Shown here: positions 9,719-19,116 of the stretch, one piece after another
Layout: each line of letters opens with the position of its first letter
Numbering within the stretch: the stretch's first letter is position 1
Origin: an uncultured Pelagibacteraceae bacterium
GTDB taxonomy: Bacteria; Pseudomonadota; Alphaproteobacteria; Pelagibacterales; Pelagibacteraceae
NCBI GenBank assembly: GCA_902519625.1
Contig: CABYKS010000004.1
Coordinates: 1 to 49,481 of the forward strand
Reading direction: 5' to 3'
DNA: 49,481 nt
Translations under genes and position numbers: made by a program
The notes under the pieces: model-generated
Told to the model about the DNA's origin: nothing
What the model saw: the letters and a program-made list of their open reading frames with translations, nothing else
Databases searched by the model: none

Positions 9719-10663
9719 CTAGTGTGATAAAAATTTTTCAGCTTCAAGAGCAGCCATACAACCCATTCCTGCAGCAGTTACAGCTTGTCTAAATATTTTA
9801 TCTTTAACATCTCCTGCAGCAAAAACACCTGGTATATTTGTCTCTGTTGAATCTGGTTTTGTTGTTAAATAGCCCTCTTTATCCATATCTAATTGATCTT
9901 TAAATAGTTGAGTTGCTGGATCATGTCCAATTGCAATAAATAATCCATCAATTTTTAATTCTTCAATTTTATTCGTTTTTACATTTTTAATTTTTAATCC
10001 CTTAACGTTTTTAGGATCATTATCTCCAATAACTTCTTCAACAACGCTATCCCAAATAATTTCAATTTTTTTGTTAGCCATTAATTTGCTCTGGAGCATT
10101 TTTTCAGCTCTTAAGGAATCTCTTCTATGAATTAATTGAACTTTTGATGCAAATTTTGTAAGAAACATTGCTTCTTCAACCGCAGCATTTCCACCGCCAA
10201 CAACTGCAACCGTTTTATCTTTAAAGAAAAACCCATCACATGTTGCACAAGCTGATACACCAAATCCTCTAAATTTTTGTTCAGACTCAATATTTAACCA
10301 TCTTGCTTGAGCCCCAGTTGAAATTATAATTGAATCTGCAGTATATTTTTGACCGCCATCTCCAATAGCCTCAAATGGTTTAGATTTTAAATTTACAGAC
10401 GAAATATGATCTTCAATCATTTCTGTACCTACAGCTTTAGCTTGGTCTCGCATTTGTTCCATTAGCCATGGTCCTTGAATTACTTCAGCAAAACCAGGGT
10501 AATTTTCTACATCAGTCGTTGTAGTTAATTGTCCACCTGGCTCCATACCAGAAACCATAATAGGTTTTAGCATCGCTCTTGCTGCATAAACAGCGGCCGT
10601 ATATCCAGCTGGCCCGGATCCAATTATTAACACTTTTGTATGTTTAGTTGGATTTTGTGTCAT
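9719..10663 (-). CDS. trxB: Thioredoxin reductase (NADPH)
   Basis: FAD-dependent enzyme that passes electrons from NADPH to thioredoxin in the cytoplasm. 314 residues, the normal low-molecular-weight bacterial form. Seen: FAD-binding GSGPAGYTAAVYAARA at 15-30, GGQLTTTTDVENYPGF, the redox-active pair Cys139-Ala-Thr-Cys142, the NADPH-binding GGGNAAVEEA at 156-165 and the C-terminal FAD motif GVFAAGDV. It is divergent from the ELM1-family gene with only 21 bp between the start codons. The small membrane protein gene follows it in the same direction. Confidence 0.96.
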   Translation of the reverse strand: MTQNPTKHTKVLIIGSGPAGYTAAVYAARAMLKPIMVSGMEPGGQLTTTTDVENYPGFAEVIQGPWLMEQMRDQAKAVGTEMIEDHISSVNLKSKPFEAIGDGGQKYTADSIIISTGAQARWLNIESEQKFRGFGVSACATCDGFFFKDKTVAVVGGGNAAVEEAMFLTKFASKVQLIHRRDSLRAEKMLQSKLMANKKIEIIWDSVVEEVIGDNDPKNVKGLKIKNVKTNKIEELKIDGLFIAIGHDPATQLFKDQLDMDKEGYLTTKPDSTETNIPGVFAAGDVKDKIFRQAVTAAGMGCMAALEAEKFLSH

Positions 10664-10684
10664 ACGATGTCTATATAGTAATTA

Positions 10685-11623
10685 ATGAGTAAATTAAAAG
10701 GTTTATTATTAACTGAAGGTTTGCATGGAATGATAAGCCAAGTTGAGGGCTTAGCTAAGGCACTTGATTTGGATTATTTTCACGAGAAAATTGAATTGAA
10801 CAGTCCTTGGAATTTAGTTCCACCTTCATTTACTCCATCAAAAAAATTTATATTTAAAAATAAAATAAGCAAAGACTATGATGTTATAATTTCCTGTGGA
10901 AGAAAAAGTGTTATCCCATCGATTGTACTTAAAAAAAATTGTAATAAAAAAGTTGTAAATATTCATATTCAAAATCCAAAAGTATCACTACAAAATTTTG
11001 ATTTTGTGGTGGTTCCAGATCACGATAGTATAGATGGGGCAAATGTTTTAATTTCAAAGGGCGCAATACATTATCTTACAATAGATGAAATCAATAATGC
11101 GAAAAATTATCTAGTAAACAAAATTGAAAAAGGAAAAGATGTTATAACTTTGATTTTAGGAGGACCTACAAAATACTATAGATATAGCAAAGAACATATT
11201 ATTCAAATTTTTTCAAAAATTAGTAAACAAATTCTTGAAAAGAATTTACAATTAATCTTAATTCCATCAAATCGTACACCTGAAAATATTATTCATTTAG
11301 CAAAAAAATATTTTAATAAAAATAGCTTAATAGTAGATACTGTCGATAAACAGGCTTATTTATCAAGTTTATCATTGGCCAAGTATATAATTGTCACTTG
11401 TGATTCAAGTTCTATGATTTCAGAGGCAGCTCTTACAGAAAAACCTATTTATGTTGCAATGATTCCAGCAACCAGAAGTGACAAAAGATTTCAAAAATTT
11501 AGAAATCTACTAGAAAGCATGAATATAATTAGAAAATTAGAAGATGAAATTAATACTTGGAGCTATGAAAAATTAGATGAAACAAATAGAATAGCTAGAC
11601 TAATAAAAGAGAAATTATCATAA
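10685..11623 (+). CDS. ELM1-family protein (GT-B-like fold), function unclear
   Basis: 312-residue member of the family named after plant mitochondrial fission factor ELM1. The bacterial members look like GT-B glycosyltransferases but have no established substrate. Seen: the N-terminal LLLTEGLHGMISQVEGLAKAL, a central linker LILGGPTKYYRY, LILIPSNRTPENI, and the C-terminal acceptor-like region TCDSSSMISEAALTEKPIYVA resembling nucleotide-sugar transferases. No signal peptide or membrane helix is visible, so it is probably cytoplasmic. Its stop overlaps the start of the oxygenase-like gene by 1 bp, suggesting the two act together. Confidence 0.75.
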   Translation: MSKLKGLLLTEGLHGMISQVEGLAKALDLDYFHEKIELNSPWNLVPPSFTPSKKFIFKNKISKDYDVIISCGRKSVIPSIVLKKNCNKKVVNIHIQNPKVSLQNFDFVVVPDHDSIDGANVLISKGAIHYLTIDEINNAKNYLVNKIEKGKDVITLILGGPTKYYRYSKEHIIQIFSKISKQILEKNLQLILIPSNRTPENIIHLAKKYFNKNSLIVDTVDKQAYLSSLSLAKYIIVTCDSSSMISEAALTEKPIYVAMIPATRSDKRFQKFRNLLESMNIIRKLEDEINTWSYEKLDETNRIARLIKEKLS

Positions 11624-12288
11624 TGTCGTTTTTAAATTCAATTATTAATAATTCAAAAAAATTTAAGGATCCATTTGATCATTGGGAATTAAATAAGCCT
11701 TTAACTGAAGAGCAAATCAACGAAATTATCAATGCAGATATTGCCAATCCAGTGGAACATAATTTAAAATATGATGGTACCCGAGCAATTGACGGAGGAA
11801 CTCCAGAATATCGAACAGGAATCGCAGATGGAGGTAAAGCTTTAAAATATAGATGTTTTGTGACAAAAGAAAATTCAAATAAGTTTCCACATTTAACAAA
11901 ATTTATAAATGAACTTCAGAGCAAAGAGACAACCAATAAAGTCTCTGAATTAACAGGAAAAGATTTATCTAATTCTTATGTAAGAGTAGAAGTTATTTGT
12001 GATAGGCGAGGTTTTTGGCTTAAGCCACATTGTGATATTAAAGAAAAAATAATGTCGTGCTTACTATTTGTAAATAAGCATAATGAAAGTGAGGATTTAG
12101 GTACAGATTTTTATGATAGCAATCTAAAAAAAGTAAAAACACTTCCTTATAGAGATAATTATGGATATTTTTTTTCAAGCGGTCCAAATACTTGGCATGG
12201 AATGGAAAAAAAAGAAATTGTTAAAGAAAGACGTTGCCTTCAAGTAAATTATGTTACATTTAAAACTGATTGGAAAGTAGAAGATTAA
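11623..12288 (+). CDS. 2-oxoglutarate/Fe(II) oxygenase-like protein
   Basis: 221 residues with the facial triad and co-substrate residue expected of a 2OG-Fe(II) dioxygenase: His136-x-Asp138 in KPHCDIKEK, His192 in NTWHGMEKK, and Arg203/Arg204 in [10 protein letters not shown]. The spacing fits a jelly-roll fold. Substrate unknown: prolyl hydroxylase-like, small-molecule and sugar or lipid hydroxylases all remain possible. It is translationally coupled (1 bp overlap) to the ELM1-family gene, so its substrate may be made or modified by that protein. Its stop interlocks with that of the convergent carB in TTAA. Confidence 0.65.
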   Translation: MSFLNSIINNSKKFKDPFDHWELNKPLTEEQINEIINADIANPVEHNLKYDGTRAIDGGTPEYRTGIADGGKALKYRCFVTKENSNKFPHLTKFINELQSKETTNKVSELTGKDLSNSYVRVEVICDRRGFWLKPHCDIKEKIMSCLLFVNKHNESEDLGTDFYDSNLKKVKTLPYRDNYGYFFSSGPNTWHGMEKKEIVKERRCLQVNYVTFKTDWKVED

Positions 12289-15200
12289 ATTTCTTGTAAA
12301 GATTTGACTTCTATTTTTTTTGTTTTTAAAGATTTAATAGCCTCTAAAAAAGCGTAAGCAGTTGACATATTTGTACAATAAGGAACTTTATTTATTAAAG
12401 TTGACCTTCTTAAAGATGTAGAATCTTGAATACGGTATGCACGTTTTCCACCTCCAGTATTAATTACTAATGCAATTTTTTTTGAATTTAATACGTCAAT
12501 TATATGCGGAGAACCTCCGCTAACCTTATTTATTTTTTTACACTTAATACCATTTTTGATAATTCTATTTGCAGTTCCTTCCGTACCACATAATGTAAAA
12601 CCTAATTTTACTAATTGTTTTGCCAAGTCCACTCCTTCATTTTTATGTCTATCTTTTAAAGAAATAAATGCCAGTCCTTTAGTTGGTAGAGAATTTTGTG
12701 AAGCCATTTGACTTTTGGCATATGCTAAACCAAAATCTTTATCTATTCCCATTACTTCTCCCGTTGATTTCATTTCTGGACCCAACAAAACGTCAACGTT
12801 TGGAAATTTATTGAATGGGAAAACAGCTTCTTTAACAGCAAAAATATTTTTATTTTTATCTTTTAAATTAAATTTTTTTAATTTTTCTCCTGCCATTATT
12901 CTTGAAGCAATTTTGGCTAAAGGAATTCCTTTAGCTTTAGAAACAAAAGGCACAGTTCTACTGGCTCTTGGATTAACTTCAATAATATAAATTTCATCAT
13001 TTTTTATTGCAAACTGGACGTTCATAAAACCTTTGACTTTTAATGCTAATGCTAATTTTTTAGTTTGTTTATTAATTTCATCTATTAATTCTTTTTTGAT
13101 AGCTACTGGAGGCATACAACATGCGGAATCACCAGAATGAATTCCAGCTTCTTCGATATGTTGCATAACTCCAGCAACAAAAACATCTTTACCATCAGAT
13201 ATCGCATCAACATCTACTTCCATTGCGTTATTAATAAACCTGTCAATCAAAATTGGATTATTTTCTGCAGCTTTAAATGCTTCTTGAACAAAATCCTTTA
13301 GTTGGTTTTTTTCATGAACTATTTCCATGGCTCTACCTCCCAATACATAAGAAGGCCTCACAACAAGTGGTAAGCCAATTTCAGATGCTATTTTTATAGC
13401 CTCATCATATGTTTTTGCAATTCCACTATCTGCTTGTTTTAATTTTAATTTAATTAAAAGTTTTCTAAATCTGTCTCTGTCCTCAGCCAAATCAATCGAT
13501 GAATATTGAGTACCTATAATTGGCAAAGAGTTATCATGAAGAAATTTTGCTAATTTAATAGGAGTTTGACCACCAAATTGAGCAATTATACCTATTAAAT
13601 TTCCTTTTGATTTTTCTTTTAAAATTATGTTGTGAACGTATTCTTCAATCAAAGGTTCAAAATATAATCTATCACTTGTATCGTAATCAGTTGAAACAGT
13701 TTCTGGATTACAGTTAATCATTATTGTTTCAAATCCAGCCTCTTTCAAAGAATAGCTTGCTTGACAACAACAGTAATCAAACTCAATTCCTTGGCCTATT
13801 CTATTTGGTCCACCACCTAGAATAATAATTTTATTTTTTTTAGAAGGATCTGCCTCACATTCTGTATTTAATGAAAAATTTCTTTGATATGTTGAGTACA
13901 TATAAGGAGTGAAAGATTTAAATTCAGCAGCACATGTGTCTACTTTTTTAAACACAGGTAAAACTTTTAAGGCAATTCTTTTTCTTCTGACAATTTTCTC
14001 TTTTAAATTAGTTAGTTGAGACAATTTCTTATCAGAGAATCCTATTGATTTAATTCTGTTAAATTCATTAAAATTCTTAGGTAGGCCTTTTTTAGAAATT
14101 TTATTTTCTTCATCTACAATCTCTTTAATTTGTTCTAAGAACCAAGGGTCTACTTTTGATAATTTGTATATTTTTTTTAAATTAATTTTTTTACGTATTG
14201 CTTCTGCGATTAATAAAATTTTATTTGGGATATTGATCTTAAGCTTTTTTTCAATATCACTTTTATTTAAATCGAAAATTCTATCTAAACCTGAAAAACC
14301 AATTTCTAAAGATATTAATGCTTTTTGAAGAGATTCCTTAAAGTTTCTTCCAATTGCCATTGCCTCACCAACTGATTTCATTGAAGTTCCTAATATTGCA
14401 GGTGAACTAGAGAATTTTTCAAAAGTAAATCTAGGAATTTTTGTAACCACATAATCTATAGTTGGTTCAAAAGATGCGGGAGTAACTTTAGTAATCTCAT
14501 TTTTTAATTCATCAAGGGTGTAACCAATGGCTAGTTTTGCTGCCACTTTTGCTATTGGAAATCCTGTTGCTTTTGATGCAAGTGCAGAAGATCTAGAAAC
14601 TCTAGGATTCATTTCTATAACTACCATTCGACCATTTTTTGGATTAATGGCAAACTGAACATTCGAACCTCCAGTTTCTACTCCAATTTTTCTTAAGCAT
14701 GCAATTGAGGCGTTTCTCATAACTTGATACTCTTTGTCTGTAAGAGTTAAAGCAGGCGCTATTGTAATAGAATCTCCTGTATGAATTCCCATTGGGTCTA
14801 AATTTTCAATAGAGCATATAATGATGCAGTTATCTTTTCTGTCTCTAACAACTTCCATTTCAAATTCTTTCCAACCTTCTAAGCACTCTTCTACTAGAAC
14901 TTGATTTACAGGTGATGCATCAAGACCTTCTTTAACACGTTTCAAAAAATCTTTTTTAGTTTTGGCTATACCGCTTCCAAGTCCACCAAGAGTAAATGCG
15001 GGTCTTATTATTGCTGGTAATCCAACTTTACTTAAAGATTTCTTAATTTGTTTAATATTGTTAACGATTTCTGATTTTGGAAGATTTAACCCAATATCAC
15101 TCATATTTTTTCTAAATTTTTTTCTATCCTCTGCATTAGAAATAGCTTTTGAATTTGCTCCAATTAGTTCAATTTTATATTTTTTGAGTAATCCAATTTT

Positions 15201-15509
15201 TTCTGCATTGATTGCTAAATTAAGTGCAGTTTGTCCCCCCATTGTTGGTAAAATCGCATCGGGCTTTTCTTTTATTAAAATTTTTTCTAAAATATCTATT
15301 GTTATTGGCTCAACGTAAGTTTTATCTGCAACTCCAGGGTCGGTCATAATTGTTGCAGGATTTGAGTTTATTAATATTACTTTATAACCTTCATCTTTTA
15401 ACGCTTTGCATGCTTGCGTGCCAGAATAATCAAATTCACAGGCTTGACCAATAATTATAGGACCAGCTCCTACTACTAAAATTTTTTTAATATCTTTTCT
15501 TTTTGGCAT
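12285..15509 (-). CDS. carB: Carbamoyl-phosphate synthase large subunit
   Basis: Makes carbamoyl phosphate from bicarbonate, two ATP and ammonia channelled from CarA, feeding arginine and pyrimidine synthesis. 1074 residues, full length. Seen: two homologous halves, each with an ATP-grasp module (first [20 protein letters not shown] near 13-32; second [19 protein letters not shown] near 563-581), metal-site loops [19 protein letters not shown] and [19 protein letters not shown], and a C-terminal MGS-like allosteric domain (about 935-1074). Its ATG lies within the end of carA (23 bp overlap), which indicates coupled synthesis of the two subunits. Confidence 0.97.
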   Translation of the reverse strand: MPKRKDIKKILVVGAGPIIIGQACEFDYSGTQACKALKDEGYKVILINSNPATIMTDPGVADKTYVEPITIDILEKILIKEKPDAILPTMGGQTALNLAINAEKIGLLKKYKIELIGANSKAISNAEDRKKFRKNMSDIGLNLPKSEIVNNIKQIKKSLSKVGLPAIIRPAFTLGGLGSGIAKTKKDFLKRVKEGLDASPVNQVLVEECLEGWKEFEMEVVRDRKDNCIIICSIENLDPMGIHTGDSITIAPALTLTDKEYQVMRNASIACLRKIGVETGGSNVQFAINPKNGRMVVIEMNPRVSRSSALASKATGFPIAKVAAKLAIGYTLDELKNEITKVTPASFEPTIDYVVTKIPRFTFEKFSSSPAILGTSMKSVGEAMAIGRNFKESLQKALISLEIGFSGLDRIFDLNKSDIEKKLKINIPNKILLIAEAIRKKINLKKIYKLSKVDPWFLEQIKEIVDEENKISKKGLPKNFNEFNRIKSIGFSDKKLSQLTNLKEKIVRRKRIALKVLPVFKKVDTCAAEFKSFTPYMYSTYQRNFSLNTECEADPSKKNKIIILGGGPNRIGQGIEFDYCCCQASYSLKEAGFETIMINCNPETVSTDYDTSDRLYFEPLIEEYVHNIILKEKSKGNLIGIIAQFGGQTPIKLAKFLHDNSLPIIGTQYSSIDLAEDRDRFRKLLIKLKLKQADSGIAKTYDEAIKIASEIGLPLVVRPSYVLGGRAMEIVHEKNQLKDFVQEAFKAAENNPILIDRFINNAMEVDVDAISDGKDVFVAGVMQHIEEAGIHSGDSACCMPPVAIKKELIDEINKQTKKLALALKVKGFMNVQFAIKNDEIYIIEVNPRASRTVPFVSKAKGIPLAKIASRIMAGEKLKKFNLKDKNKNIFAVKEAVFPFNKFPNVDVLLGPEMKSTGEVMGIDKDFGLAYAKSQMASQNSLPTKGLAFISLKDRHKNEGVDLAKQLVKLGFTLCGTEGTANRIIKNGIKCKKINKVSGGSPHIIDVLNSKKIALVINTGGGKRAYRIQDSTSLRRSTLINKVPYCTNMSTAYAFLEAIKSLKTKKIEVKSLQEI

Positions 15510-16680
15510 TTTTTTTTACTTCGTTAATAAATTGATTAAATAAATAATGACTATCTTGAGGGCCAGGATTTGACTCTGGGTGATATTGAACAGAAAAAAC
15601 AGGTTTATTTTTTAATTTTATTCCTTCAACAGAATTATCAAATAAAGATTTATGAGTCATTTCAACATTTTTTGGTAAGCTTTCTTTAACTACTTCAAAT
15701 CCATGATTTTGACTTGTTATCTCAACTTTACTATTAATTAAATTTTTAACTGGGTGATTTGCACCTCTATGACCCAATTTCATTTTTTTTGTTTTTGCTT
15801 TAAGTGCTAAAGCTAACAATTGATGTCCAAGACATATTCCAAATATTGGAATATTTGTTTTAATTAATTTTTGAATTATATCTATTGCATATTTTCCTGT
15901 TGCAGCAGGATCCCCAGGGCCATTAGATAAAAAAATACCATCAGGTTTTAATTTAATAATATCTTCAGCTTCATTGCTACAAGGTACTACAATTACTTCA
16001 CAATTAAAATTAGAAAAATACCTTAAAATATTTTTTTTAATTCCATAGTCGATTGCTATAATTTTGTATTTCTTCTTTTTGTTTTTTTCAAAACCTTTCT
16101 CTTTTTTCCATGTTTTGAAACCTTTCCACAAATATTTTTTTTTAGTTGTAACTATTTTTGCTAAATCAAGGCCATTTAATCCTGGCCATTTAATAGAGCT
16201 ATTGGTTAATTTTTTTAGATTAAAAATACCTTTGTTGTTATTAGAGATAGTGCCCTTAGGCGCTCCTTTGTCTCTTATAAAATTGGTTAAGCTTCTAGTA
16301 TCTAGCCCAGTTATTCCTACTATCTTATTTTTTTTTAACCAACTATCCAGTTTTTTTAAAGATCTGTAGTTTGACGGATTGGTAATTTCTGTATTAAAAA
16401 TAACCCCTTTAGTCCAAATCTTGTCTGACTCATGATCTTCTTTGTTGGTACCAACGTTTCCAATGTGCGGAAAAGTAAAATTAATAATTTGTCCAGCATA
16501 AGATGGATCAGATATAATTTCTTGATAACCTGTTAAAGAAGTATTGAAGCAAACTTCTCCTGTGGCTGTTCCTTGATATCCAATACCAATACCTTTAAAT
16601 ATTGTTTTATTTTCAAGAACTAAAACGCCTGATGATAAATGTGAGAATTTTTTTGAGTTTACTTTTTGCTTTTTGTTCAA
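15487..16680 (-). CDS. carA: Carbamoyl-phosphate synthase small subunit (TTG start)
   Basis: Glutamine amidotransferase subunit that hydrolyses glutamine and sends ammonia to CarB. 397 residues. Seen: the N-terminal CarA domain ([20 protein letters not shown] at 34-53) and a class I amidotransferase domain with nucleophile Cys283 in GICLGHQLL and the His/Glu of [12 protein letters not shown]. The start is unusual: in this frame a TAA lies directly before a TTG at 16680-16678, and no Met codon occurs in the first 200 residues, so TTG is the only sensible initiator. Some relatives have a shorter N-terminus, but any later start would need a rarer codon. Confidence 0.94.
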   Translation of the reverse strand: MNKKQKVNSKKFSHLSSGVLVLENKTIFKGIGIGYQGTATGEVCFNTSLTGYQEIISDPSYAGQIINFTFPHIGNVGTNKEDHESDKIWTKGVIFNTEITNPSNYRSLKKLDSWLKKNKIVGITGLDTRSLTNFIRDKGAPKGTISNNNKGIFNLKKLTNSSIKWPGLNGLDLAKIVTTKKKYLWKGFKTWKKEKGFEKNKKKKYKIIAIDYGIKKNILRYFSNFNCEVIVVPCSNEAEDIIKLKPDGIFLSNGPGDPAATGKYAIDIIQKLIKTNIPIFGICLGHQLLALALKAKTKKMKLGHRGANHPVKNLINSKVEITSQNHGFEVVKESLPKNVEMTHKSLFDNSVEGIKLKNKPVFSVQYHPESNPGPQDSHYLFNQFINEVKKNAKKKRY

Positions 16681-16701
16681 TTACAACTCATGAGTTAAAG
16701 G

Positions 16702-16730
16702 TTAATACAATAAAACGTATTTTTTCGCAA
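16702..16730 (-). promoter_or_regulatory. Possible sigma70 promoter for carAB
   Basis: Reading the minus strand, TTGCGA (16730-16725) and TATTAA (16707-16702) are 17 bp apart, with the -10 about 21 bp before the TTG start of carA. Both hexamers are imperfect and the region is AT-rich, so this is only a candidate. Confidence 0.3.
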
Positions 16731-16761
16731 CAGATCTAATATATTTTTTTTAAAATACAAT

Positions 16762-16777
16762 TTGTTCTTTTGAACAA
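16762..16777. repeat. Perfect 16-bp palindrome between carA and the yqeY-like gene
   Basis: TTGTTC, four T, GAACAA: a perfect 6-bp inverted repeat followed by more T residues, in the 123 bp divergent spacer, 26 bp before the yqeY-like start codon. It could be a dimeric-repressor operator or a weak hairpin. A terminator makes little sense at a divergent promoter region. The GTTC/GAAC half-sites recall SOS boxes but have the wrong orientation for the GAAC-N4-GTTC type and the wrong spacing for the alphaproteobacterial GTTC-N7-GTTC type. Confidence 0.5.
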
Positions 16778-16803
16778 TTTTTTCTATACAGTGGATAAAA
16801 CTA

Positions 16804-17265
16804 ATGGACCTCAAAAATAAAATTAATTTGGATTATAATGAAGCTTTAAAGGCCAAAGATAAATCAAAAATATCAACTTATAGGTTAATTTTATCAGCCA
16901 TAAAGGATCTTGATATTGCTAATAGATCTGGTCCAAACAAAAAAGATACTGATGATGATGATATTAAAAAACTTCTAAAAAAAATGATTAAACAAAGAGC
17001 CGAATCAATTGATGTTTATAAAAAAAATAATAGAGACGATTTACTAAAAATTGAGGAAAATGAACATAAAATATTATCCGACTATTTGCCCAAACAATTA
17101 AGTGAGGAAGAAACAAAGAAGATATGTTCTGAAGTTGCACAAAAACTTGGAGCTAGTTCAATAAAAGATATGGGAAAAGTAATGGGTGAGTTAAAAAAAA
17201 ATTATTCAGACACTTTGGATTTTTCTAAAGCAGGATCAATTCTAAAGGAAATATTAGGAAAGTAA
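16804..17265 (+). CDS. GatB/YqeY domain protein
   Basis: 153-residue protein of the YqeY family, related to the C-terminal tRNA-binding part of GatB and thought to help aminoacyl-tRNA amidation or handling; the exact role is not settled. Seen: AKDKSKISTYRLILSAIKDLDI near the N-terminus, IKQRAESIDVYKKNNR in the middle, and LSDYLPKQLSEEE followed by KDMGKVMGELKKNY, which are family blocks. First gene of a unit with dnaG (9 bp gap) and rpoD. The same order, divergent from carA, is common in alphaproteobacteria. Confidence 0.88.
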   Translation: MDLKNKINLDYNEALKAKDKSKISTYRLILSAIKDLDIANRSGPNKKDTDDDDIKKLLKKMIKQRAESIDVYKKNNRDDLLKIEENEHKILSDYLPKQLSEEETKKICSEVAQKLGASSIKDMGKVMGELKKNYSDTLDFSKAGSILKEILGK

Positions 17266-17274
17266 TTTTAGTTT

Positions 17275-19050
17275 ATGAAATATCCAAAGGAGTATTTAGA
17301 TGAAATCAAAACTAGATTAAAAGTTTCAACTGTTGTTTCTAAATCAGTTAATTTAAAAAAAAGAGGAAAAGAATTTGTAGGACTTTCTCCATTTAAAACT
17401 GAAAAAACTCCATCGTTTACTGTTAATGATGAAAAAGGTTTTTATCATTGTTTCAGTACAGCAGAGCATGGAAATATTTTTGATTTTATTATGAAAACTC
17501 AAAATTTAAAATTTGGAGAAGCTGTAAAATATTTAGCAAATTTAGCAGGAATGCAACCATACACATTCTCTAAAAAAGATGAGGAAAGGGAAAAACAGTG
17601 GAATGAATATTCTGAGATATTTAAAACTTATGTAGAATTTTATCATAATGAACTTTTAAAGAACCAGGATTTTAATGTTGCAAGAGAATATTTAAAAAAA
17701 AGAAAATTATCCAAAGAAGATGTGATTAATTTTAAAATTGGCTTTGTTCCCTTCGGTTCAAATTTTTATGAAAAAATTAAATCAAAATTTAGTGAAAAAA
17801 ATATAATAGATACAGGCTTATTTTATTTTGATGATAAAAAAAAAATATATGTAGAAAGATTTAGAGATAGAATTATTTTTCCAATTAATAGTATTACTGG
17901 ACAGCCAATAGCTTTAGGTGGCAGAACAATTAAAGAAAATAATTATTTAGCTAAATATATTAATTCACCTGAAACTCCTTTTTTTAAAAAAGGATCAAAT
18001 TTATATAATTTAGATTATGCAAGAAAATTATCGAATAAAATTGAACATGTTTATTTAGTTGAAGGATATATGGATGTGGTTGGTTTAAGAAGCAAAGGAA
18101 TAGAAAATGTTGTTGCCAATCTTGGAACTTCACTTACAGATAGACAAGTATCAATACTTAATCAATTTTATGATGATTTAGTAATTTGTTTTGATGGAGA
18201 TGAAAGTGGTTATAAAGCAGCATTAAGAGCTGCAGAAAATTTAATAAAAGAATTAAAGCCCGAAAAACAAATTTCATTTTTATTTTTACCAAATAAAGAA
18301 GATCCAGATAGTTTTGTAAATAAAAATGGTAAAGATTTTTTTATAGAATTTACAAAAGATAAAAAAATTTCTATTCATAATTTTATATTTAATCACTATA
18401 AAAATGAGACTAAAAATGACCCTTCATCTTTGGCAATATTTGAAAAAAAAATAAGATCAATTGCTTATTCTATAAAGGATGAATTTATTAAAAAATATGT
18501 TTTGGAGTTTTTTTTAGATAAGATTAATTTACTTACACCTAATTCAAATCAAAATAAGAATAAAACTTTTCATAAAAAGGCTAAATCACTAAAATCTACA
18601 CAAAAACATTTTAATGAAACAAAAAATTTAAGCTCGATTGAAATTAAGGAATTTTCATTTTTATACTTAATTATTAATAATTTAACATTAATAAAAAATA
18701 ATCTAAATTTGTTAGAAAATGTAAAATTGTTTTCAAATGAAAATAAAATTATTTATGCCAGCTTATTAAAAATACTAGAAAATGAAGAAGAGCCATCAAA
18801 AAATAATTTGTCTCTAGATCCTCAAATTTTAAATAAAATTTCAAAATTTGCATCAATTAAACATATTTTAAACAAACTAGAAAAAGATGAATTAAGAGTT
18901 ATAGAATTATTAGAGGAAATTATAAGAGATATTAAGAATTATGAGCTAGAAATCAGAATTGAGGAACTAGAATCAAAGTTTTCTAAAGATTTAAACGAAA
19001 ATACATTTAACGAAATTAAAGAATTAAAAAAATTACAAAAAATCAATTAA
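17275..19050 (+). CDS. dnaG: DNA primase with degenerate zinc-binding domain
   Basis: Makes RNA primers at the replication fork. 591 residues. Seen: the N-terminal CHC2-type domain (residues 1-100), the TOPRIM catalytic core with Glu in YLVEGYMDVVG and the Asp pair in VICFDGDESGYKAA, and a variable, Lys/Asn-rich C-terminal region expected to bind DnaB helicase. In the zinc domain the ligand positions are Ser38, Lys41, Cys59 and Thr62 in place of Cys, His, Cys, Cys, so zinc is probably not bound by the usual site. The fold motif EKTPSFTV and FYHCF are kept. It lies between the yqeY-like gene and rpoD. Confidence 0.95.
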   Translation: MKYPKEYLDEIKTRLKVSTVVSKSVNLKKRGKEFVGLSPFKTEKTPSFTVNDEKGFYHCFSTAEHGNIFDFIMKTQNLKFGEAVKYLANLAGMQPYTFSKKDEEREKQWNEYSEIFKTYVEFYHNELLKNQDFNVAREYLKKRKLSKEDVINFKIGFVPFGSNFYEKIKSKFSEKNIIDTGLFYFDDKKKIYVERFRDRIIFPINSITGQPIALGGRTIKENNYLAKYINSPETPFFKKGSNLYNLDYARKLSNKIEHVYLVEGYMDVVGLRSKGIENVVANLGTSLTDRQVSILNQFYDDLVICFDGDESGYKAALRAAENLIKELKPEKQISFLFLPNKEDPDSFVNKNGKDFFIEFTKDKKISIHNFIFNHYKNETKNDPSSLAIFEKKIRSIAYSIKDEFIKKYVLEFFLDKINLLTPNSNQNKNKTFHKKAKSLKSTQKHFNETKNLSSIEIKEFSFLYLIINNLTLIKNNLNLLENVKLFSNENKIIYASLLKILENEEEPSKNNLSLDPQILNKISKFASIKHILNKLEKDELRVIELLEEIIRDIKNYELEIRIEELESKFSKDLNENTFNEIKELKKLQKIN

Positions 19051-19116
19051 ATCAATCAATTTAAATATGGATTTTTTCAAATTTGTCATTATATAAGACT
19101 TCCAAACTTTATTGCT

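Noticed and set aside
14962-15318. Open frames of 60-118 codons opposite carB, uvrB, murF, ligA and others
   Set aside because: They mirror conserved enzymes on the other strand, have no ribosome binding site or recognisable product, and follow from low-stop AT-rich codon usage.
16762-16785. Intrinsic terminator between carA and the yqeY-like gene
   Set aside because: Both genes point away from it, so no transcript ends here. The T-rich tail is unremarkable in this AT-rich spacer.
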